Below, piece by piece: positions 8,167 to 16,708 of a stretch of DNA of 64,000 nucleotides. The stretch spans positions 1 to 64,000 of the forward strand of contig JAFPME010000002.1 of assembly GCA_017402445.1 (NCBI GenBank). The letters are read 5' to 3'. Origin of the DNA: Prevotella sp. (GTDB taxonomy: Bacteria; Bacteroidota; Bacteroidia; Bacteroidales; Bacteroidaceae). The position numbers and the translations under genes are program-made. The notes beneath the pieces were generated by a model, which was given only the letters and a program-made list of their open reading frames with translations, had not been told where the DNA came from and did no database searches. Position 1 is the first letter of the stretch; each line of letters starts with the position of its first letter.

Positions 8167-8718
8167 CTATTTCTTTACTGTGGGCTTGTGGAGCATGGGG
8201 GTGTGCTCGAATGCATCGTCGGCCATCTCGGTGTGGTACTCAAACTGATAAGGACAGACCGACGACAGACTGGAACAGTCGGCGAAGGCCTTCTTGCCGA
8301 TCTTGCGGATGCCGATGGGAATGTTTATGCTGACGAGGCTGACACAGTAGCGGAAGGCTTCGTCGGCAATCGACTGCAGCTGGAGGGGGAAGCTGACCGA
8401 CGACAGAGTGGTGCAGCCGCTGAAAGCCTCGCGGCCGATGGTGGTCAGGTGCTTGCCGAGAGTGGCCGTTATAAGGTTGCCGCAGCCCTTGAAGGCACGA
8501 ACATAGTCGGCTGTCTTGCCGTCGCCAGCGTCGCTCACGGCGGTGCCCGTAGCATTGTAGCAAGCATACCAGACTCCCGAGAGCGGGTGGACGGCCGATT
8601 TCGCCTCTGTCGGAGTGACTTCCGCATAGTCGGCCAGCAGGTCATCGTCGTCTGAGCAAGATGTCATGGCTATCATAGTGCCAAGAACCATTGCTGATAA
8701 ACACTTTACCTGCATCAT
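8167..8718 (-). CDS. BspA-like leucine-rich repeat lipoprotein
   Basis: A 183-residue predicted lipoprotein (lipobox MTSC, Cys21, followed by SDDDD). The C-terminal half has at least three leucine-rich repeats of the LRR_5/BspA type, each with the pattern IGxxAFxxCxxLxSVxFP: TIGREAFSGCTTLSSV, SIADEAFRYCVSLVSI and KIGKKAFADCSSLSSV. BspA proteins of Prevotella and Tannerella are surface adhesins for fibronectin, fibrinogen or other partners; this one is very short and probably has a limited binding surface. It lies 16 bases downstream of the 54-residue peptide gene and is probably co-transcribed from cassette copy 4. Confidence 0.8.
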   Translation of the reverse strand: MMQVKCLSAMVLGTMIAMTSCSDDDDLLADYAEVTPTEAKSAVHPLSGVWYACYNATGTAVSDAGDGKTADYVRAFKGCGNLITATLGKHLTTIGREAFSGCTTLSSVSFPLQLQSIADEAFRYCVSLVSINIPIGIRKIGKKAFADCSSLSSVCPYQFEYHTEMADDAFEHTPMLHKPTVKK

Positions 8719-8734
8719 CTTTTTCTGATTGCTT

Positions 8735-8899
8735 TTATTTAATAAACGATGCTTCGGAAGAGTGGTAGCTGTCTTCTACGAATCCGCCACCGATGCTTGT
8801 CACGCGGCTGAAGTCTTCAACCAGTGTCATTGTCAAACTCACCAGGGTAACGATGCTCATGAGCACCTGCTTTACCATCTTTTTTGTCATTGCCTTCAT
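8735..8899 (-). CDS. 54-residue secreted or membrane peptide
   Basis: A small frame starting at ATG 8899 directly behind cassette copy 4 and ending 16 bases before the BspA-like gene. Its N-terminus (MTKKMVKQVLMSIVTLVSLT) resembles the lipoprotein signal peptides of this island (KTVLMSMLTAV), but there is no lipobox Cys; the rest reads VEDFSRVTSIGGGFVED and ends SSEASFIK. It may be a short exported peptide with its own role, or a former lipoprotein gene cut down by deletion. The conserved position of the start codon relative to the leader supports translation. No family recognised. Confidence 0.5.
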   Translation of the reverse strand: MKAMTKKMVKQVLMSIVTLVSLTMTLVEDFSRVTSIGGGFVEDSYHSSEASFIK

Positions 8900-9140
8900 C
8901 TTTTTATTTGTTTTGTTTATACTTTGTTTCTTTTTGAGCTAAAGCCCGAAACCGCTTCCGCTCGAAATAGCTCGAAATTCATTCGGCTCTTTGCTCGCTT
9001 AATCGCGGTTTTGACGATGCAAAGGTATGGCGATTTCCAGCACAAAAAGCAAAAAGGGATGATTTCCGGCAGAGAAGCATGTGGCGCATATACGAAAATT
9101 GCGGCAGAAATGGCGAGGCTTGCCATAACTGTCGCAAATG
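8850..9140 (-). promoter_or_regulatory. Shared regulatory cassette, copy 4
   Basis: Palindrome at 9098-9138, -7 box TACCTTTG (complement of 9020-9027), the common leader with GAGCTAAAGCCCGAAACCG and GCTCGAAATAGCTCGAAAT, and signal-peptide-like codons ending at 8899. Without the extra segment of copies 1 and 2, the leader is about 125 bases. Confidence 0.7.
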
Positions 9141-9163
9141 GAACGAAAAAAAATACGGGATTG

Positions 9164-11524
9164 CTAAAAATTGTAGGTCAGCCCGGCGAGAAACAAGCGC
9201 CTCTGCTGGGGCAGGTTGTAACCGACGCTGTTTCCTGTCTGCCAATATTCCTTTCCGAGGAGGTTGTGAATGCTGACATTCACCCCCAGATTCCTCCAGT
9301 TCCAGCTGGCACCCATGTCGAACGTCAGCGCGCCGGGAACCTTGGGATAACCGTCGAGCAATGTATAGTAGCATGGGTAGCTATTGTATGTCAGATACCT
9401 TCGGCCGAGATAGTGGGCATTGGCATGAAGCCGAAGCGAGGGCAGCAACTGATAGGCCACCGTGGCACTGGCCGAGGACTGGGGGTCTCCCCGCGTGATA
9501 TAGTCGCTTTGCGACATTTCATAGTAGATGACATTCTCCAAGATGCGCTTCCATGAGGCCTGTGCCTGCATCCAGAGTTTCCCGATTGCGTAGTCAGCGC
9601 TGATTTCCATGCCTATGCTTTTCATCATCCCCGTGTTTCTGTTATATGACGCCAGAATCATGTTTTCCGACTTATTGTGATAGAAATTGACCTCGGCGTT
9701 GAGCCCCTTGACGAGCCGTCTGCACCACAGCGTGAACTGCCAGCAGCGACTGTATTCCGGCATGACAGTTTCTGATTCTTCTTCACTTGAAGTTAAGATC
9801 CTGTTCTTGAAAGCCTCATCGACGAACGAAGTGGAATAGCAGAGCTTAGCGCCCCACCGGGGCTGCATGAAGATGAGTGCCATACGCGGCGACAGCTCGC
9901 TGTTCGTCTTTCCTGTACTTCGCTCCACATGGTCGTAGCGCACTCCCACGTTCGCAATGAGCGAGCCCCAACGGTGCTTCACCTGCAAGAATGAACTGAA
10001 AGTCTTCTCGTGCTGTTCCTGGTTTCTCCAGTCCGACGTCGATTCTATGATCCTGCTGTAGTTGCCACCCCAATAGTACTGAAAGTCGCTGAAAGTGAAC
10101 CTTGCCGACTGCAGGCCGAAGGTGACGGTGCCCTGATGGCTGCCGGCTGCGGCGTAGCTCCATGCCCCTTTCAGGCTTGCCGTGAGATTGCTGCTGCTCC
10201 ATCCTCGGTATTCGAAGTGTCCTTGCGCAATCTGCACGACTTCGTAAGTCTCTTCGTTGTAGAATGGTATGTAGGGTATGGTGACACTGTCTCCCTGGGA
10301 GTTGTAGGTCATGTCCTTGCTCACATCGTAATCAATGTCTGCCGTCAGTGCCCATGGTCCTTTCTGGTAGTCGTATGACAGTGAGGTGTGGTGGCTGGCG
10401 AGGCTGATGCCTGGCTTGTTGCCGTTGATGCTGGGGAATTGGCGGTAGTCGAATGGCAGATAGCCAACATATCTGAAGGGCATAACATAGTTCGAGGAGT
10501 GGGTGTTGTGCATGAAGGTCAGCCCCTTCCATCTCGCTATGGCTCCGAAGTCCATGGCAGGCTTGTGGTTATATGTCCCTGTCCTAATGTCGCCGCACCA
10601 CTGACTGCGATTTAAGTTTGGGTTAAATAATACCATTTCGTAATACGACTTCTCCCCATCAGTCTTATAGACGTTTGCCCAAGCCATGATGTCGAGGTAG
10701 GGCAGGCTCTTGCCGAAGAGAGCCGAGGCTTTCAGTTGGCCGTGGTTGCCGGCGGCAGCACCCAGCTGCAAGCCGTCGATGTCGCCGCCGGTCTTGGTGA
10801 TGATGTTCACCACGCCTGCGTAAGCCGAACCACCATAGAGGCTGGATGCGGGGCCTCGCACCACCTCTATGCGCTTCACCTTGGAGAGGCTCATCGAGTA
10901 GTCCATTCGCCCCACGTTGGTGCTGTAGTCGTTCAGGCGGTGGCCGTTGAGCATGATGAGAATCTTGTCCTGAGCCTCGCTAAAAGCACCTCGCACGATC
11001 ACTGTCGGCTCTACACTCTCGTTGGGCACCATGCCCGGCACGTAGTTGGTGAGCAGCTCGCGCAGGTCGCGGGCCCCGCAGTCGCGGATCATCTCCTCGG
11101 TGATGAGCGTCACGGGCAGGGGGGCCTCCTCGATGGTCTCCGCCTGGCTCGACGCGGTGGTGACGGTGGCCGTCATGGCGGCCTTGATGCGGCCCACGAT
11201 GTCGGCAAACTCCGGCGGGTCTTGCGACGACACGGTGTAGTAGGGATTCTGCTTCAGCAGCATCTCGGCATATTGCTCGGTCTGTTTGATGTCGAAGTTC
11301 TCTAAATAGGTGAGGGCGATGAGACGTAGGGCGTTCTGGCGCAGGTTGCCCTGGAAGGCCTTGAGGTGATGCATCAGCGAGTCGCGGGCCTGCTCTGTGC
11401 GCCCCGTCTGGAAGTCTCTCTCTGCCTGGACATACACATTGCGCGCGCGGGAGTCGTCCTGCGCATGGGCTGTGCCGACGCAAAGGATGGCTATATATAT
11501 AAATAGGTAGAGGCTTTTTCTCAT
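9164..11524 (-). CDS. TonB-dependent outer membrane receptor with N-terminal TPR-like domain
   Basis: A 786-residue outer membrane protein. A Sec signal peptide ends at AHA; residues about 25-110 look like tetratricopeptide helices (RNVYVQAERDFQTGRTEQARDS.., ALRLIALTYLENFDI..) in place of the carboxypeptidase-like domain common in Bacteroidota receptors. Then come a plug (PVTLITEEMIRDCGARDLRELL, VVRGPASSLYGGSAYAGVVNIITK) and a beta barrel ending in Phe (AGLTYNF). The frame is open further upstream, but ATG 11524 overlaps the stop of the histidine kinase gene (ATGA), indicating translational coupling. As last gene of a signalling operon it may be the receptor whose ligand state is sensed, or the output. 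Ligand unknown. Confidence 0.85.
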   Translation of the reverse strand: MRKSLYLFIYIAILCVGTAHAQDDSRARNVYVQAERDFQTGRTEQARDSLMHHLKAFQGNLRQNALRLIALTYLENFDIKQTEQYAEMLLKQNPYYTVSSQDPPEFADIVGRIKAAMTATVTTASSQAETIEEAPLPVTLITEEMIRDCGARDLRELLTNYVPGMVPNESVEPTVIVRGAFSEAQDKILIMLNGHRLNDYSTNVGRMDYSMSLSKVKRIEVVRGPASSLYGGSAYAGVVNIITKTGGDIDGLQLGAAAGNHGQLKASALFGKSLPYLDIMAWANVYKTDGEKSYYEMVLFNPNLNRSQWCGDIRTGTYNHKPAMDFGAIARWKGLTFMHNTHSSNYVMPFRYVGYLPFDYRQFPSINGNKPGISLASHHTSLSYDYQKGPWALTADIDYDVSKDMTYNSQGDSVTIPYIPFYNEETYEVVQIAQGHFEYRGWSSSNLTASLKGAWSYAAAGSHQGTVTFGLQSARFTFSDFQYYWGGNYSRIIESTSDWRNQEQHEKTFSSFLQVKHRWGSLIANVGVRYDHVERSTGKTNSELSPRMALIFMQPRWGAKLCYSTSFVDEAFKNRILTSSEEESETVMPEYSRCWQFTLWCRRLVKGLNAEVNFYHNKSENMILASYNRNTGMMKSIGMEISADYAIGKLWMQAQASWKRILENVIYYEMSQSDYITRGDPQSSASATVAYQLLPSLRLHANAHYLGRRYLTYNSYPCYYTLLDGYPKVPGALTFDMGASWNWRNLGVNVSIHNLLGKEYWQTGNSVGYNLPQQRRLFLAGLTYNF

Positions 11525-12339
11525 GGCACGATGGGGATGGTGATGGTGAAGGTGGTTCCCTCGCCCTCGGTGGAGGTGAAGCTTATCTGTCCGTGGTGCT
11601 TGTGCTCGACGATATGGCGCGTGATGCCCATCCCGAGTCCTGTTCCCTGACCGATGGGCTTGGTGGTGAAAAAGTTTTCGAACAGGCGGCGTTTCACCTC
11701 GTCGCTCATGCCGGTGCCGTTGTCGGCAATGGTAATGACAAGACTTCCGGCGGGGGCGGCGACGCTGATGCTGATTTCCGGGGAATAGCCGTCGCCCGCT
11801 TGCTGCGACTTCATCCACACGGCATAGCAGGCATTGCTGACCACGTTCAGCACGGCGCGGCTGAGATCCTGCGGGATGACCTTCACGAGAGGCATGTCCG
11901 TCTGGTACTGCTCGCTGATGGCGACATTGAAACCCGGATGACTGGCTCGCATAGCGTGATACGAAAGGCTGACGTATTCCTTGACGATGCGGCACACATC
12001 TGAAGGCACGAACACCTCGTCGCCCCGGCGCGAGACGAGCAGGATGCCCTGTATGATGCTGTTGGCCCGCTGGCCGCTCTCGGCTATCAGCTTCATGTTC
12101 TGCCTCAAGTTGTCCATGGTTTCGGAGAGGTCGGCGCCGTCGGCTTCGTCGAAACGGTCGGCATAACGGCTCAGGATGTCCGTCAGGTCATCGACAAGCT
12201 GGTCTGACAGGCGCGAGAAATTGATGACGAAATTCAGTGGGTTCTGCAACTCATGGGCAATGCCGGCACTGAGCATCCCGAGCGATGCCAGGCGCTCCTG
12301 CTCCTGCAGTTGTTGCTTCAGTTTTTCAATCTCAGTCAT
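11521..12339 (-). CDS. Soluble sensor histidine kinase
   Basis: A 272-residue kinase with no membrane segment. It starts with a short coiled coil, followed by a standard H-box (GMLSAGIAHELQNPLNFV, phosphoacceptor His29), a dimerization helix, and a full HATPase_c domain: N box NVVSNACYAVW, G1 DNGTGMS, F box FFTTK and G2 GQGTGLGMG. There is no input domain, so signals probably come through partners. It overlaps both neighbours by 4 bases (ATGA). A likely role is to supply the active phosphoacceptor that the preceding membrane sensor lacks; this is inference from the gene pair. Confidence 0.85.
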   Translation of the reverse strand: MTEIEKLKQQLQEQERLASLGMLSAGIAHELQNPLNFVINFSRLSDQLVDDLTDILSRYADRFDEADGADLSETMDNLRQNMKLIAESGQRANSIIQGILLVSRRGDEVFVPSDVCRIVKEYVSLSYHAMRASHPGFNVAISEQYQTDMPLVKVIPQDLSRAVLNVVSNACYAVWMKSQQAGDGYSPEISISVAAPAGSLVITIADNGTGMSDEVKRRLFENFFTTKPIGQGTGLGMGITRHIVEHKHHGQISFTSTEGEGTTFTITIPIVP

Positions 12340-15134
12340 GGCGATGTGCTTTTGGGTAAATGGATGGTAAACTCGGCGTATTCATCCTGAACGGACGCCA
12401 CGCTGATGTCGCCACCGTGGTTCTGAATGATTTCGCGGCTCAGATACAGGCCCACGCCTGCCGCCTCGCCCGTGGTCTTGGTGGTGAAGAATGGATCGAA
12501 AATCTTGTTGAGTATAGTCGCCTCGATGCCGATGCCGTTGTCGCGAATCTTAACGACATATTGGTCGCCCTCAACATTGGCCGTGAGCGTCACCACGGGG
12601 GAGAACGAAACTTTCTTTGCCTTTCTCACAATGGCATAAACGGCATTGTCGAGCATATTCATGATGGCTTTGGTGAGCATTCCGGGGTTGCCGCGGAGGG
12701 GCAGGACACTGTCGGGCAAAGCGAAGCGGGTCTGGATATGATACTGGTCTATCTCTTGGGCGAAGTAGTGGCCGAGCAGTCTTTCGCTCTGCTGGAGCAG
12801 GGGCAGCAGGTCGGTATCGGTGTAGCCGCCGCTGCGGTCTTTCAGCATTTCTTCCATTGCCTTGAGCGTGCGGCTGGTGCTTTGGCCGAAATGGTCTACC
12901 GAGTTCAGGTTTTCTGTCAGCATGCCAATCAGCTCCTCCGTATCCTCATAGTCAGCCTCACTGATGTTCGCCTTGTTGTTCACGATGTCGGTTTTGAGGT
13001 CGTCCAGCAGACCGACAGACATCTTCGAGAAGTTGATGATGTAGTTCATCGGGTTCTGGATGCGGTCGATGAGTCCCTCTGTCAGTTTACCCACACTGGC
13101 CATCTTCTCCTGACGTATCAGCTCATCTTGGGCGTTGCTCAGGTCGTCGAGGGCTTTCTCCAGGCTCTTTGACTTTTCCTCTATCTCGTCGCGTTGTTTG
13201 ACAATCTCCGACGTGCGTTCCTCGACAGTGCGCTCAAGTTTCAACTTGTCTCTCTGCAATCGTTTCAGACGATAACGGAACAACAGATAGACAAGATATG
13301 CGAAGGCAAGGAAATAGAGCACCACCATATACCAGCGCATCGGCAGCGGGTAATCAATTCGGAAACTGACAGAAGCCACCTCAGAGAGTTCACCATTAGC
13401 CAGCCTGGCTTGAACGCTGAGGGTGAACGAGCCGGAGGGGAGATTCAGAAATTCCACGTCGCGCTTGGGGCTCCAGGCACTCCACTGGTCGTTGTTCAGC
13501 CGATACCGGAAGAGAGTCTGACCCGTCAGCGGGGCATAATCGAGCGCATAAAAGAAATGCAAGTTTCCACAGTCGCTGTCCAAACGAGGCAGCGACTCTG
13601 GCATGACGCCATACCCTCCCCACAGCACACTGTCGCCGCTGATGACAATGGAGCGGAAACGGAGGGTGCGAGAAGCAGAAAGACGGGAAAGGTCTTTCTT
13701 CCCAGTATCAACTACGGTGAGCATCTCGTCGCCTCCGACCCACACCTGACTGCCATGTTGATACTGTGCCGTCACCTTCATATCACTGATGGGCGTGTAC
13801 AGAAAATCAGGTAATTCGGCGAGGGGGGTACTGGGTTTGCCGGGATCGGTGCCACGTGATTCGCCGTGAACGTTCTTCAGCCAGAGGCCGCCGTGAGCGT
13901 CTTTTCGGATTTCGGTTACCAACGGTAGATCATTGTATTTCTGACCGTTGGCCATTGACCACCGGCCACCCGCCATCGCATAAAGATACACACCGTCGGG
14001 TTCAGCGGCATACATCCTGTTGCCGTCAACCAGCAGGGCTGTTGTGGATTTCGATGTCAGGCGGCTGACACCTCCCGCAGCAGAAATTCTGTAGATACCA
14101 CTGGATGTGGCTGCGAGCAGTCCGTCGTCACTCTGACACAGTGCCCAGCAGATATTGTCTATCTCGGGCATACGCCTGCAGAGACTTTGACCGTGATTCT
14201 GGCGTAAACCGACGCTGTAAAGGCCATTGGTGCCGCCAGCGTAGATGCTGTTGCCATAGGCTGCGATGGCCTGCACTTCTCCCTGAAGGCCGTCTTTGGG
14301 CAGAATGTAGGTGTAAACAGGCGGCAACTCGATAGCGAAGATGCCGTGCCCCGTTGCCCCCCAGAGTATTCCATGACCATCATAAGCCACACTGGCCACT
14401 TGGTTTGAGCAGAGCCCGCTGGCTTCGGTTATGACATAGATCTCACGGCCTTGATCATCGCTGACCGTCAGACCATGATTCTTATTGATATGTACCCGAA
14501 GTCCGCCATCAAGCGGCGTTGGCTGGGTGGCAGTTTCCAGAACCACATCGCCGGGATTTCCCTCCAAAGCCTCAGCCGACGCCACATCAAGATCAACACT
14601 GGCCTGGAAGTTCACGTTCAGACGTTTCTCTTGTGATATGCTACCGTCTTGCTGCACTTGATAGAGGTTATTGTCGCTTGCCACGAACTTCAGCACCCCC
14701 CTGTCCTCAAAGATATTCATCACCTCGCCTTTGAAGCTGCCCTTGCCTGTCTGCTGCATGGCCAACTGTCCGTTGGGAAGTTTCTGAAGACGGGCAATGA
14801 AGTTGTTGCCTCCTACCCAAATGGTGTTCTTGCGGTCGCGAAAGAGCACGGTGGCACGCTTCAGGTTGGGGGTATGAATCATTCGCCATTGGCTGCGGTC
14901 GTAATAGAGCAATCCCTCAAAGTTGGCCACGAACACGGTACCGTCGTCACCAATCTCCACATCGAAATTGCGGTTGTGTCCTCCATACTCTTCCGCCGTA
15001 AAGTTGCGGATGAGTGGCAGGCCCTGGGCAAAAGAAAGAATGGGTGATAAAAGACAAACGATAAGCAAGAGGAACGTTGAGTGATAAAACATTCCTGCCA
15101 CCTTGCACAGTCTTTTATGTAATCCTATAACCAT
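12336..15134 (-). CDS. Two-component sensor: periplasmic propeller, Y_Y_Y domain, degenerate H-box, HATPase
   Basis: A 932-residue membrane sensor. After a signal peptide (to about residue 37), residues about 40-525 form repeated propeller blades of the reg_prop type (for example TVFVANFEGLLYYD, TIWVGGNNFIARL, ILWGATGHGIFAI), followed by a Y_Y_Y domain (about 530-595), a membrane helix (about 602-618), a coiled coil (620-675), a HisKA-like helix pair and an intact HATPase_c domain (NMLDNAVYAI, DNGIGIE, FFTTK, GVGLYLS). The H-box reads LTEGLIDRIQNPMNYI, with Asp690 where the phosphoaccepting His should be. ATG 15134 follows the previous stop by 8 bases; ATG 15092 (MFYHST) is an alternative start with a shorter signal peptide. 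Confidence 0.8.
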   Translation of the reverse strand: MVIGLHKRLCKVAGMFYHSTFLLLIVCLLSPILSFAQGLPLIRNFTAEEYGGHNRNFDVEIGDDGTVFVANFEGLLYYDRSQWRMIHTPNLKRATVLFRDRKNTIWVGGNNFIARLQKLPNGQLAMQQTGKGSFKGEVMNIFEDRGVLKFVASDNNLYQVQQDGSISQEKRLNVNFQASVDLDVASAEALEGNPGDVVLETATQPTPLDGGLRVHINKNHGLTVSDDQGREIYVITEASGLCSNQVASVAYDGHGILWGATGHGIFAIELPPVYTYILPKDGLQGEVQAIAAYGNSIYAGGTNGLYSVGLRQNHGQSLCRRMPEIDNICWALCQSDDGLLAATSSGIYRISAAGGVSRLTSKSTTALLVDGNRMYAAEPDGVYLYAMAGGRWSMANGQKYNDLPLVTEIRKDAHGGLWLKNVHGESRGTDPGKPSTPLAELPDFLYTPISDMKVTAQYQHGSQVWVGGDEMLTVVDTGKKDLSRLSASRTLRFRSIVISGDSVLWGGYGVMPESLPRLDSDCGNLHFFYALDYAPLTGQTLFRYRLNNDQWSAWSPKRDVEFLNLPSGSFTLSVQARLANGELSEVASVSFRIDYPLPMRWYMVVLYFLAFAYLVYLLFRYRLKRLQRDKLKLERTVEERTSEIVKQRDEIEEKSKSLEKALDDLSNAQDELIRQEKMASVGKLTEGLIDRIQNPMNYIINFSKMSVGLLDDLKTDIVNNKANISEADYEDTEELIGMLTENLNSVDHFGQSTSRTLKAMEEMLKDRSGGYTDTDLLPLLQQSERLLGHYFAQEIDQYHIQTRFALPDSVLPLRGNPGMLTKAIMNMLDNAVYAIVRKAKKVSFSPVVTLTANVEGDQYVVKIRDNGIGIEATILNKIFDPFFTTKTTGEAAGVGLYLSREIIQNHGGDISVASVQDEYAEFTIHLPKSTSP

Positions 15135-15142
15135 AAACTCAC

Positions 15143-16708
15143 CTAATTCCCTCTAATCATTTCCCGATAAGGAATTCCCTTCCCCACATAATAGTTCCAT
15201 TCCTCTCTGGTGAAGTTGCGCTTCACGCTCTTGCGGAGGCGTTGTGCTATTTGGGGCAGGGATATCAGGTATCGGGTGACGATGCCGTTATAATCGCCAG
15301 TCAAGATGTAATCCTTGTCGATGCTGAAGGTGAAGCAGGTAAGCCAACTGTCTGTCTGAAACAGCGTGATGGGTTTTATCTGCGCGACACCCGTCATCCA
15401 GAACAGCAATTTGCCGTCGTGACTGGAGGAATAGAGCTGACGGCCGTTGAATTCCAACTGTGTCACCTTCGACAGATGGCCGGAGAGTTTGAGCGTCTTA
15501 CCGTTCCCATTGTCCAGCCAGATATTGCCGTCGGACGTGCCGTAAGCTTTCTGCCGGCCATCCTTGCTGCAGGCAAAAGCTGTGAGCTGCCCTGACACAG
15601 GAATCTTTGTGCTCGTCATGCGGTCAAGGCTGTTCACAAGATGCATGCGCCCGCGATTGTCGAACAGCAGAGGCCTGCGGCCGTCTGTCCCTGTGCAGAT
15701 GACGCTGAAATCGAGACGACGTGTGCCGATCACCCTGCCGGTGGCAACATCGAACAGCGCAACGCTGTTCTCGCCTACGATGAGCAGCTGCTGTCCGTCG
15801 TTCATGGGCTCTATACTGAAGGGTTTGCTGACTTTTTCCAAAAATATCTCACGCGTCTGGCCGCCGTCAGCGAATACCAAGTGTCCGGTATGACTGATGG
15901 CATAACTTTTCCCGTTATTCGCGGCATAGACCTTGCGGAAGGTGTAGCTTCGGTTGTCCGCCACTCGTGTGGTTTGCAGCTGGTTGCCATGTATTTTGTG
16001 AACTTTGAATTCACCGTAAGTGCCCACCGTCAGCAGGCTCCCGTCTTGCGGATTAATGGCCATACCCGAAATCCTGCCGTTGTGGATGCTCCAGTAGTGG
16101 CGGCCTCCTGCTGCCTGCGTCAATGCCTGAAACACCGACGGGGTGTATGGGTCGCCGCCATAGTCGCTCGTAAATAAATATGAAACGTATGCCAACATGT
16201 TACCCAGCTCGGTATCGCCACTCCGGGAGATGGCATACGACTGCGATCCGAGCGTACGGGCCAGCGAAATATAGTTCAGCGTGTCGGCCACCATCTTGGC
16301 ATGCTCTGCCACCGAGCGCTGATGTTCAGCCACTGAACGCTGGTGTTCTGCCAACTGATAAGACTCCATTGCCTCTGCGGCCGAGGCTTCAGCGGCCGCC
16401 TGTGCCTCGAGAGCCTTTTTTCTCTCGGCTTCCGACCGGAGCGTCATCTCATGTGCTATCTCAGACTGACGTATGGCCTCGCGGCTACGTTCTGCTGAGA
16501 GAACCTGCTGACCGTAGGCGATTCTCTCCATCTGCTGGCTGACAGCCTCGTTTACGGAAGCCTGTTCTTCCTGTTTCCGCAATGTGCCGAGTTGCGACTC
16601 CAGCTCTTTTATGCGCTCTCCGTCGCTTTGTCGAATATAGAGTGCCGCTGCCACCAAAGCCAGTAGCAGAACGCCCAAGCACCCTATCATGACGTTCTTA
16701 CTATTCAT
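15143..16708 (-). CDS. Membrane-anchored coiled-coil protein with WD40-like propeller
   Basis: A 521-residue protein with one N-terminal membrane helix (about 5-23), a long Ala/Glu/Gln-rich coiled coil (about 28-140, with the direct repeat AEHQRSVAEHQRSVAEH), and a C-terminal beta-propeller-like region with WD40-type strands (ISGMAINPQDGSLLTVGTYG, LTAFACSKDGRQKAYGTSDG, VTQLEFNGRQLYSSSHDGKLLFW). The domain order suggests a scaffold that joins signalling partners near the inner membrane; whether the propeller is cytoplasmic or periplasmic cannot be decided from sequence alone. Its start overlaps the stop of the response regulator gene by 8 bases. No named family recognised. Confidence 0.7.
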   Translation of the reverse strand: MNSKNVMIGCLGVLLLALVAAALYIRQSDGERIKELESQLGTLRKQEEQASVNEAVSQQMERIAYGQQVLSAERSREAIRQSEIAHEMTLRSEAERKKALEAQAAAEASAAEAMESYQLAEHQRSVAEHQRSVAEHAKMVADTLNYISLARTLGSQSYAISRSGDTELGNMLAYVSYLFTSDYGGDPYTPSVFQALTQAAGGRHYWSIHNGRISGMAINPQDGSLLTVGTYGEFKVHKIHGNQLQTTRVADNRSYTFRKVYAANNGKSYAISHTGHLVFADGGQTREIFLEKVSKPFSIEPMNDGQQLLIVGENSVALFDVATGRVIGTRRLDFSVICTGTDGRRPLLFDNRGRMHLVNSLDRMTSTKIPVSGQLTAFACSKDGRQKAYGTSDGNIWLDNGNGKTLKLSGHLSKVTQLEFNGRQLYSSSHDGKLLFWMTGVAQIKPITLFQTDSWLTCFTFSIDKDYILTGDYNGIVTRYLISLPQIAQRLRKSVKRNFTREEWNYYVGKGIPYREMIRGN

